Assembly: GCF_013318015.2 (NCBI RefSeq)
Contig: NZ_CP115841.1
Location: 868,001 to 932,000 of the forward strand
Reading direction: 5' to 3'
Source: Agrobacterium tumefaciens
Lineage (GTDB): Bacteria > Pseudomonadota > Alphaproteobacteria > Rhizobiales > Rhizobiaceae
DNA: 64,000 nt
The notes under the pieces are model-generated. The model saw only the letters and a list, made by a program, of their open reading frames with translations, was not told the DNA's origin and did no database searches. This document shows, piece after piece, positions 25,853 through 32,578 of the stretch (position 1 is the first letter of the stretch; every line of letters starts with the position of its first letter). The position numbers and the translations under genes were made by a program.

Positions 25853-26389
25853 ATGTCCGAACTCGTCGTTGTCGGTTTTGACGGAACGGAAGATGCCGAC
25901 CGGGTCCTTCTGAAACTTGCTGGAATGAAAAAGGAATATCTGGTCGATCTGGAAGATGCCGTCGTCGTCGTTCGCGATGAAAACGGCAAGGTGCACCTGA
26001 AGCAGAGCGTCAATCTGACGGCGATCGGTGCAAGCTCCGGTTTTCTCTCCGGTGGTCTCTGGGGCGGCCTCGTTGGCCTGCTGTTCCTCAATCCGCTCGC
26101 GGGATTTGCGATTGGCGGCGCGATCGGTGCGGGAACGGGTGCGCTTGCGGGGTCGCTGACGGATTACGGCATCGACGACGATTTCATCAAATCTCTGGGT
26201 GAAACCATCCCGAATGGCTCTTCGGCGTTGTTCGTGCTGATCCGCAAGGTGCAGCCGGAAAAGGTGATGGCGGAACTGGAAGGTCTTCGTGGGCGGGTCA
26301 TCAAAACCTCGCTTTCGCCAGAGCAGGAAGCACAACTGCAAAAGGCGCTTTCCGGCGGAACGGAACAAGCGGCAGCACCTGCCGTCTGA
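25853..26389 (+). CDS. DUF1269 membrane protein, 178 aa
   Basis: The domain order is a ferredoxin-like N-terminal part (LVVVGFDGTEDADRVLLKLA), a glycine-rich hydrophobic hairpin at about 60-105 (SSGFLSGGLWGGLVGLLFLN, then GFAIGGAIGAGTGALAGSL), and a C-terminal soluble domain with PNGSSALFVLIRK. This is DUF1269, a stress-induced membrane-associated family of unknown action. GGGAGATG precedes ATG 25853. The gene stands alone and is followed by the hairpin at 26407-26433. Confidence 0.82.
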   Translation: MSELVVVGFDGTEDADRVLLKLAGMKKEYLVDLEDAVVVVRDENGKVHLKQSVNLTAIGASSGFLSGGLWGGLVGLLFLNPLAGFAIGGAIGAGTGALAGSLTDYGIDDDFIKSLGETIPNGSSALFVLIRKVQPEKVMAELEGLRGRVIKTSLSPEQEAQLQKALSGGTEQAAAPAV

Positions 26390-26406
26390 ACGAGCCAGGG
26401 AGACAA

Positions 26407-26433
26407 TGCTGCGGCATGATTCATGTCGCAGCA
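26407..26433. terminator. Hairpin between convergent genes
   Basis: TGCTGCGGCATG and CATGTCGCAGCA form a 12-bp stem with one G-T wobble and a 3-base loop, just after the DUF1269 gene and before the convergent hypothetical gene. No T-run. Confidence 0.5.
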
Positions 26434-26485
26434 GATCTATGAAAGTGCGGTGGCGCTCTTTGCGACCCTTGCCGGAAACGTTGGC

Positions 26486-27169
26486 TTAAACCGTCAGCGT
26501 TCCGGTTTTAGGCTGCGGCCAGGTCAGATAATAATACCGACTACCGACATTGCCAAAAAATGCATTGTCGCCGGAAATACTGTCTACATAGGCGCCACCG
26601 GTGGTCTTGGCATAAGCGGAACCGTCGCGCTTGAGGTGGTCCTTCAGAAAATCGCTCCAGCCGGTCGTGGTGATCTCGGTTGCCGGTTTTGAGGTGGTTG
26701 TCTTGTCGGCCTCCACGTCCCAGGCTTTTATCTTTGCGCCTTCGGTCGGATCGGAGACTGTCAGCGTTCCAGCGGCCAGCGCTTCCAGCATTGCCTTGGC
26801 TTGCGTAGCTTTGCTGGGGTCCTTGGAGAGTTCTTCCAGCGTCGCCTTCAGGCTTGTCATGAAACTGGCCTGTGTAATGTCGCCGGAGGGCGCCTGCGTG
26901 CTGGTGTCGTCGGTCTCCGCGTCAGTGCCGGAGACTTGCGCATATTGCGCCAGAAGCTGTGTCAGCCGCGTATTGGTGGAGGAGGGCGAGGTGTCGATCC
27001 CGTAGGAGTCGAGGATCGCAGTTCGTGGCGAGGAGGTGGAAGCGGAATTGTCCTCCTGCTCCTTGATGGCCTTGAGTGCGAGTTTGGTGGAGTTGATGCG
27101 TGTGGACAGGTCGACGGAGGAGACCATTGCGCTCACTGTTTCCATGATAGGCCGATACACGTCATGCAT
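26486..27169 (-). CDS. Ser/Thr-rich hypothetical protein, about 227 aa
   Basis: I do not recognise a family. The N-terminal half is rich in Ser, Thr, Asp and Lys (STRINSTKLALKAIKEQEDN, then SSPRTAILDSYGIDTS), the middle holds a helical KATLEELSKDPSKATQAKAM, and the C-terminus is aromatic and glycine-rich (DNAFFGNVGSRYYYLTWPQP). It has no signal peptide. The overall style recalls extracellular or flagellum-associated proteins, but no motif proves this. The start is unsure: 27169 (MHDVYR), 27145 (METVSA) and further ATGs up to 27265 lack clear ribosome sites. A large hairpin (27225-27272) lies upstream. Confidence 0.55.
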   Translation of the reverse strand: MHDVYRPIMETVSAMVSSVDLSTRINSTKLALKAIKEQEDNSASTSSPRTAILDSYGIDTSPSSTNTRLTQLLAQYAQVSGTDAETDDTSTQAPSGDITQASFMTSLKATLEELSKDPSKATQAKAMLEALAAGTLTVSDPTEGAKIKAWDVEADKTTTSKPATEITTTGWSDFLKDHLKRDGSAYAKTTGGAYVDSISGDNAFFGNVGSRYYYLTWPQPKTGTLTV

Positions 27170-27224
27170 ACCGAACCGGCTTGGCGAAGATTCTCGATCC
27201 CGCCTTTCGTCTCCTCTCATAAGA

Positions 27225-27272
27225 AGACCGGGTGTATCCCCAGCCGTCTCAAGCTTGGGATGCACCCGGTCT
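27225..27272. repeat. Long inverted repeat upstream of the Ser/Thr-rich gene
   Basis: AGACCGGGTGTATCCC and GGGATGCACCCGGTCT pair over 16 bp with one G-T wobble around a 16-base loop. It could be the terminator of the small gene at 27396-27545 (which reads toward it) or a leader structure of the next gene. No T-run follows on the minus strand. Confidence 0.6.
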
Positions 27273-27395
27273 AATAGCCGAACTTTGCGCGACGCTTGCG
27301 GACATATAGTGCGTCTCTAATGAAACGAAGCGTTGGACGCACTCAATGCCTTGGTTTCAGTCATGAAACCGCTACGCATTTTTTACTGGAAGTGC

Positions 27396-27545
27396 TCAGT
27401 TTTCCTGCACGGAAACACCGTTCGGGCCGATATTCATCTCGATCCCCTTCGGTTTGCTTTCTTCGTGCCATACATAGGCTCCAAGCCCGACAAGAACCAC
27501 CAGAAGTGCGCCAATGATAAAATAGAGATTGTTCGTCTGCGTCAT
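27396..27545 (-). CDS. Small single-pass membrane protein, 49 aa
   Basis: Begins MTQTNNLYFIIGALLVVLVG with one transmembrane helix (about 7-26), then a basic-acidic tail (WHEESKPKGIEMNIGPNGVS). GGGGAGA lies 7 bases before ATG 27545, supporting translation; the longer frame to 27590 does not look coding. Function unknown. It sits just downstream of the UPP polymerase gene with 78 bases between. Confidence 0.68.
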   Translation of the reverse strand: MTQTNNLYFIIGALLVVLVGLGAYVWHEESKPKGIEMNIGPNGVSVQEN

Positions 27546-27623
27546 AGGATGTCTCCCCGTTTGACAATCATGATCGCGGGCTAAACGCATGAAATAATGT
27601 AAGGTTCCGTAAGGGTAAGGACT

Positions 27624-28865
27624 TTAGGTGGCACTTCTGCTTCGGCGCAGGCTTTCGCGCTTTTCCAGAGCCATGCATCCCCACAATATGCCGAGCAGCA
27701 GGAAGAAATGCCGCCAGTGGTCGGTGTCAATGACGTTGCCGATCATCACATGCCCGACAAAGGTTACCCAGGAAATGATGAGAAACGGCTGCCAGGGCCG
27801 CTGGCGCAGCAGCAGTTTGAAACAGGCGGCAATGGTCCAGCAGATCAGCGTGAGATAGATGACGAAGCCGAACCAGCCATGCGTGGTCAGGCTCTTCAGC
27901 CAGATATTATGTTCCGCGGCGGGAAAGATGTCGTCGAACACCATGGGGCCGATGCCGAGCGGATGTTCCATCGCCATCAGGAAACCGAGATAGTGGCGGG
28001 CAAAACGCCCGAGATGGCCGCCATCATAGGATTGCACCGCCGAGGCGCGGCTGGAGAACAGGTCTGCTACCTGCTTGAATTGCAGGGCGATGATGACGGC
28101 TGCCACCATCAATGCCACGGCGACGAGAAACAGAACGAGGATTTTCAGCCGGAATGCCGCCGTACGCTCTTTCAGCAGCATGACGAAAACCAGAAGCACT
28201 GCCGAAAACAGGAAAAGGCCCCATGCGGCGCGTGAAAACGACAGGAACACGGCAAGAGACAGAATGAGCAGGCCAAGGATCCGCCATGGCGCATGCATCG
28301 CCTTGCCGGAGAGCAGGCCGTAAATCAGGTACAGCGACGGCGTCACCAGGAAGGGACCGAAGACGTTCGGGTCCTGAAAGGCGCCCTTGGCGCGATCGTA
28401 AAGGGTAAAGACCTCGAAACCGGGAATGGCGTGAAAATATCCGATGATGCCGAGCAGGGAGGTAATCAACGCTGCGGCGAGCCAGGCCCGGAAAATCAGC
28501 AGCAGCCGCTGGTGCTTGTCCTCGATGATCGCAGCATAAAAAACCGAGGTCAGCGCCAGAAAGGTCGACACGGCGAGATAAAGCGGCCCCTCGTCGAGAT
28601 TGGCCATGGTGGTCAGCGAAAGATAACCGCCGACATTGAAGGCAAGCAGCAGGCACAAAAGCAGGACGACGGTGCGCGAAAGGCGCAATCCCAGCAGGAA
28701 CCAGATGGCTACTTGCCCCACCATCATCAGCTCATAGGGCGCCGGTTCGGAAATCACGAAGCCGGAAAGAAAGACGCCGAAGGCAATGAAGAACGCGCCG
28801 ACCAGCCGCATGGCAGCAAGCGGTGCGTCAAAATCCGGTGCGTGCTGGTAACCGGTGTGGGTCAA
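27624..28865 (-). CDS. uppF: Wzy-type O-antigen ligase/polymerase family protein of the UPP cluster
   Basis: The 413-residue inner-membrane protein has about 10-12 hydrophobic segments and a large periplasmic loop (about 265-335) containing GGHLGRFARHYLGFLMAMEH and PAAEHNIWLKSLTTHGWFGF. The conserved H-N-x-W/Y-L pattern marks the O-antigen ligase/Wzy family. It should polymerise lipid-linked repeat units of the unipolar polysaccharide on the periplasmic face. Its start overlaps the uppE stop (ATGA at 28862-28865). The name follows my memory of the Agrobacterium uppABCDEF locus read in the reverse direction; the letter is less certain than the function. Confidence 0.82.
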   Translation of the reverse strand: MTHTGYQHAPDFDAPLAAMRLVGAFFIAFGVFLSGFVISEPAPYELMMVGQVAIWFLLGLRLSRTVVLLLCLLLAFNVGGYLSLTTMANLDEGPLYLAVSTFLALTSVFYAAIIEDKHQRLLLIFRAWLAAALITSLLGIIGYFHAIPGFEVFTLYDRAKGAFQDPNVFGPFLVTPSLYLIYGLLSGKAMHAPWRILGLLILSLAVFLSFSRAAWGLFLFSAVLLVFVMLLKERTAAFRLKILVLFLVAVALMVAAVIIALQFKQVADLFSSRASAVQSYDGGHLGRFARHYLGFLMAMEHPLGIGPMVFDDIFPAAEHNIWLKSLTTHGWFGFVIYLTLICWTIAACFKLLLRQRPWQPFLIISWVTFVGHVMIGNVIDTDHWRHFFLLLGILWGCMALEKRESLRRSRSAT

Positions 28866-30415
28866 TAGGCATTTTCCGATTTGAGCAGCCGGATCGGCGT
28901 CAGGAACAGGATCTTGAGATCGAGAAGCAGCGACCAGTTCTCGATATAATAGAGATCGTATTCGGTGCGGAACTTGATCTTGTCGCCGTGGTCAATCTCA
29001 CCACGCCAGCCATTGATCTGCGCCCAGCCGGTAACACCGGGCTTGACCTTGTGCCGGGCGAAATAATGCTCCACCACCTCGGTATATTTCAGGTCGCCCG
29101 TCTGGGCATGCACGGCGTGCGGACGCGGCCCGACCAGTGAAAGATCGCCGTAAAGAACGTTGAAAAGCTGTGGCAGCTCGTCCATCGAGGATTTTCGCAG
29201 GAACCGCCCGACCGGCGTGACACGCGGATCGTTTTTCGTGACGGCCTTTTTTGCCGTGGGATCGCTGAGTTCCGTATACATGGAACGGAACTTCCAGACA
29301 TTGATCGTTTCATTGTTGAAGCCATGACGCTTCTGCTTGAAGAACACCGGGCCTTTGGATGTCGTTTTGACGGCAATAGCCGCGCCCAGCATCACCGGCC
29401 ACAACAGAACGATGCCGATAATGCTGAAGACGATGTCGAACACCCTTTTCCCGACCGAATCCCAGTCGCGTATCGGCTTGTCGAACACGTCGAGCATCGG
29501 CACCGCGCCGACATGGGAATAGGCGCGGGGGCGGAAACGCAATTTGTTGGCATGGGCCGCGATACGGATATCGACGGGTAGCACCCACAGCTTGCGCAGG
29601 AGCTGGAGGATACGCGCCTCGGCACTGAGCGGCAGGGCGATGATCAGCATGTCGAGCTTCGTCAGGCGGGCGAATTCCACCAGTTCCGCGAAGGTGCCGA
29701 GCTTGGGGTAGCCGGCAACCACATCGGGCGAACGCTCGCTTTTCCGGTCGTCGAAAATGCCGCAGATGCGGATATCATTGTCCGTTTGCTGTTCGAGCGA
29801 GCGGATGAGGTCCTTGGCGGCATCGCCGCCACCGACTATCACGGCGCGACGCTCCATCACGCCGTTGCGGCCCCAGTGGCGAATGGCGAAGCCGAGGATC
29901 AGCCGTCCGGTGAAAATGGCGATTGCGCCGGTGGCGTACCAGATGGCAAAAGTCTGCCAGGAATGCAGCGCTTCTGGCAAAAACAGGAGAAGGATGCCGG
30001 CGACGGTGACGAAGGACAGACAGACGGCGCCCTGAATGCGTGCAAACATTTTCAGCGGCGCGCGCAGCGTCGGCAACTGGTAACAGTCGCCAGCCTGCAA
30101 AAGAAACACGCAAACCGCCGCGCCCAGCACCCCAATGCCGAAAACCGCAAGAAAGGTTTCAAGCCCCTGCCGCGCAGCGATGCCGTTGACGATGGCCGCG
30201 ATGATCGCAAGCATCGAAAATTCGAGAAGACGCAATTGGCCTATGACCATGTTTGGCGAATGGTTGCCGGCGCGAAGCTGGTTGGCGATCTGCCGTGCAA
30301 GCGGATTGAGAACAACGCTTTCCGATGCGGAAGGCTCACCCGCATCGCGCTCGGAGATTTGCTGGCGCAACGTCGCCAGATCGAATTCAAGTCTTCCCTT
30401 GTCAGCCTTGGTCAT
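28862..30415 (-). CDS. uppE: Polyprenyl-phosphate hexose-1-phosphate transferase (initiating UPP glycosyltransferase)
   Basis: About 517 residues. The N-terminal half has four to five membrane helices and a CoA-binding-like Rossmann segment (AVIVGGGDAAKDLIRSLE). The C-terminal half is the WbaP/ExoY-type catalytic domain: KRVFDIVFSIIGIVLLWPVM, GPVFFKQKRHGF, WKFRSMYTE, RVTPVGRFLRKSSMDELPQL and DLSLVGPRPHAV. It loads the first sugar phosphate on undecaprenyl phosphate. UppE mutants of A. tumefaciens lack UPP. ATG 30415 is chosen because the open frame beyond it runs through a palindromic intergenic repeat (30448-30540), so it cannot be coding. Confidence 0.9.
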   Translation of the reverse strand: MTKADKGRLEFDLATLRQQISERDAGEPSASESVVLNPLARQIANQLRAGNHSPNMVIGQLRLLEFSMLAIIAAIVNGIAARQGLETFLAVFGIGVLGAAVCVFLLQAGDCYQLPTLRAPLKMFARIQGAVCLSFVTVAGILLLFLPEALHSWQTFAIWYATGAIAIFTGRLILGFAIRHWGRNGVMERRAVIVGGGDAAKDLIRSLEQQTDNDIRICGIFDDRKSERSPDVVAGYPKLGTFAELVEFARLTKLDMLIIALPLSAEARILQLLRKLWVLPVDIRIAAHANKLRFRPRAYSHVGAVPMLDVFDKPIRDWDSVGKRVFDIVFSIIGIVLLWPVMLGAAIAVKTTSKGPVFFKQKRHGFNNETINVWKFRSMYTELSDPTAKKAVTKNDPRVTPVGRFLRKSSMDELPQLFNVLYGDLSLVGPRPHAVHAQTGDLKYTEVVEHYFARHKVKPGVTGWAQINGWRGEIDHGDKIKFRTEYDLYYIENWSLLLDLKILFLTPIRLLKSENAY

Positions 30416-30447
30416 TGCTTTGGTCCGCACCCTCCAGCCCATCGGCC

Positions 30448-30540
30448 CGAAAATCGGAATCGATTTTCGAAGGGAACGATGCGCAACTTCAAAGTGGTAG
30501 AGCACAGTTTTCGCATCCGTGCGGATACGTGCGCTCTACG
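30448..30540. repeat. Rhizobial palindromic intergenic repeat, copy 1
   Basis: It starts with a perfect 9-bp palindrome (CGAAAATCG-GAAT-CGATTTTCG, 30448-30469), continues GATGCGCAACTTCAAAGTG, and ends with a GTAGAGC...GCTCTAC hairpin. Related shorter copies lie at 36435-36527, 42776-42800 and 53933-53992. This form is widespread between genes in Rhizobiaceae. It sits between uppD and uppE. Confidence 0.65.
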
Positions 30541-30636
30541 AGCAGGAAACTAGCCGAAACATGCTAAGAAACGTTTATGATGAGTTTCTACAGGACGGCA
30601 GAATATACAATTAAAAATCGTGTTTTTGAAATGTTT

Positions 30637-31779
30637 CTAGAGGGAAAGCAGGTGACGATAGAGCTTCATCATGTCGTCGGCCATGACAGGCGTTGAAAAT
30701 TTCGCCTTGAAGCTGTCGGGGCGGGGCATCACCCGTTTCCCCCAGTCCGTGCTTTCGGCATCCTTGACCATTATCTTTGCCAGCGCATCGGCGTCTCCAG
30801 CCGGAACGAGCGCCTCGCTGTCTTCTCCCAGAACCTCAGCTATGCCTCCAACATGCGAGGCGATGACGGTTTTCCCCGCAGCAAGCGCTTCCAGCACGAT
30901 GTAAGGCATCGCCTCGGCGCGTGAGGGAACCACCACCGTGGTCGCCAGCGCGAATGCCTGTCTGGCGGGCATGGCGGCGTGCATGGAAATGCGCTGCGAA
31001 AGTCCGGTCTTGACGATCATATCAGCATATTTGTCCCTGTCCGGCCCATCGCCGACGATGACGCCGGACATGGGCTGGCCGATGCTGCGTTCCATCTTGG
31101 CGAATGCCCTGATGAAGATGTCGGGGCCCTTCAGGTCACGCAACATGCCGATATAGAGAAAGCGCGCTGCCCCTTCGCGGGCGGGCACGGTTTCAAACTC
31201 GCTTTCCTGCACGCCGTTATAGATCATCGCCGTGCGGGTGCGTGGTTTGCCGACCTTGGTTTCGTAGGTTTCCTGTTCGAAATTGCAAACGAAACACAGG
31301 GCGTCCGTGAAATGCTCCTGAAACCGCTCGATACGCAGGAACAGCTGCCCTTTAAGGCTTTTGCGATCGTAATGCAGGCTGCCGCCGTGCGGCGAATAGA
31401 GGCGGGCTACGCGATACTTGTTCACCCGCAACAGTGAGCCGATCAGCCGGGCCAGAGCGCCACCCTTGGCGCTGTGCCCATGCAAAATATCCGGCCGCAA
31501 ACTTTTGATATGGTTGTAGGACTTAACGAGCGCCCAGAGGTCGCCGGGGCTGATCGACCGCTTGATCGGCAGGCGGGTCAACCCTAGCTCCAGCATCGGG
31601 GCGATCTGCGCGAAAAGCCGTTCCTCATGCGCGCCGCCGGTCGAACTATCACAGACGATGCCGACCTTGTGGCCCTGCTTGACGTGTTCTTCGATCAGGT
31701 CGCGGACATGGCGGAACACGCCACCGACGGGAGAGCGGAAACAGTGAATGATGCGCAGGGGACGACCGTCATCCGCCAT
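30637..31779 (-). CDS. uppD: Glycosyltransferase family 4 protein of the UPP cluster
   Basis: The 380-residue GT-B enzyme adds a sugar to the lipid-linked UPP repeat unit at the cytoplasmic membrane. The N-terminal acceptor domain starts IIHCFRSPVGGVFRHVRDL with the glycine loop. The C-terminal donor domain has FLYIGMLRDLKGPDIFIRAF, VIVGDGPDRDKY, and the E-x7-E element PSRAEAMPYIVLEALAAG. Donor sugar unknown. It is 17 bases downstream of the export lipoprotein gene and so co-transcribed with it, and 221 bases upstream of uppE, with a repeat between. Confidence 0.88.
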   Translation of the reverse strand: MADDGRPLRIIHCFRSPVGGVFRHVRDLIEEHVKQGHKVGIVCDSSTGGAHEERLFAQIAPMLELGLTRLPIKRSISPGDLWALVKSYNHIKSLRPDILHGHSAKGGALARLIGSLLRVNKYRVARLYSPHGGSLHYDRKSLKGQLFLRIERFQEHFTDALCFVCNFEQETYETKVGKPRTRTAMIYNGVQESEFETVPAREGAARFLYIGMLRDLKGPDIFIRAFAKMERSIGQPMSGVIVGDGPDRDKYADMIVKTGLSQRISMHAAMPARQAFALATTVVVPSRAEAMPYIVLEALAAGKTVIASHVGGIAEVLGEDSEALVPAGDADALAKIMVKDAESTDWGKRVMPRPDSFKAKFSTPVMADDMMKLYRHLLSL

Positions 31780-31796
31780 GTCAGCCGCTCCGTTTT

Positions 31797-32369
31797 TCAG
31801 AAGAAGCGTTCACGCACATAGACCGTATCGCCCGCAAGAATTGGTGCGGTGATCCCGATCCGGCCGGTCATCACCTCGGTATTGATCTTGCGGGTGATAT
31901 CGACATCGGCCTGATTGGCGCGTGGCGTGAAGCCGCCGGCGATGGCGATGGCGTTCTGCGCCGTCATGCCCGGCACGTAGGAATATTGGCCGGGACGGCC
32001 GACTTCGCCCATGATGAAGACGGGGCGATAACGATCGATCTCGATCGTCACATCGGGATCGCGCAGATAACCCTGACGCAACTTGGCGGCAATGGCGGCT
32101 TCGAGCTGCGGCAGCGTCTTGCCTCGGGCGGGAACCTGACCGACGAGCGGGAAGGCGACATAACCAGCCTGATCGACCGTATAGGTATTTGTCAGCCCGG
32201 TCTGTTCGAATACGTTGATGCGCAGCCTGTCACCGCTATCGACATGATAGGGCTGCAGGGCGCCCTCGTGAAACGCCTTGGGCGCAGGTTGATATGCCGC
32301 GCAACCGGAAAGGGCCGTTAGAACGGCAAGCGTCAGTGCGGTGACATGTCGTGATCCGGCGAGCGGCAT
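31797..32369 (-). CDS. uppC: Outer-membrane polysaccharide export lipoprotein (OPX) for UPP
   Basis: The 190-residue lipoprotein has a signal peptide ending in lipobox LSGC (Cys23), then the poly-export domain (YHVDSGDRLRINVFEQTGLT) and one SLBB-type domain (PVFIMGEVGRPGQYSYVPGM, then TAQNAIAIAGGFTPRANQAD). It would guide the polymer through the outer envelope at the cell pole. At 190 residues it lacks the second SLBB repeat and the C-terminal helix that forms the Wza pore, so a partner outer-membrane protein may be needed. Divergent from uppB across 209 bases. Confidence 0.88.
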   Translation of the reverse strand: MPLAGSRHVTALTLAVLTALSGCAAYQPAPKAFHEGALQPYHVDSGDRLRINVFEQTGLTNTYTVDQAGYVAFPLVGQVPARGKTLPQLEAAIAAKLRQGYLRDPDVTIEIDRYRPVFIMGEVGRPGQYSYVPGMTAQNAIAIAGGFTPRANQADVDITRKINTEVMTGRIGITAPILAGDTVYVRERFF

Positions 32370-32578
32370 CTCATCTGGCTCCGAGTCGAACTATGAGCAT
32401 TCTTATCGTTCTGTTAGGGTTAATGGGCGGTAAACAGCCAGTCGCAAGGATGGTAATATCGGCTTTATTTCGTGGGCTTCGTCACAATTAACTGTTGTGT
32501 TACCGGAAAGACTTAAACTTCGCGAAAATTGGCCTCTATATTTGAGCGCCCGAGGTGTATCTCGGTTACGGAGCCCGT
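32370..32578. promoter_or_regulatory. Divergent uppC-uppD / uppB promoter region
   Basis: The spacer is AT-richer than its neighbours and holds small inverted repeats: CACAA-N7-TTGTG (about 32484-32500) and CCGAG-N6-CTCGG shortly before the uppB ribosome site GGAG. Both are candidates for regulator binding, with no known consensus matched. Confidence 0.4.
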
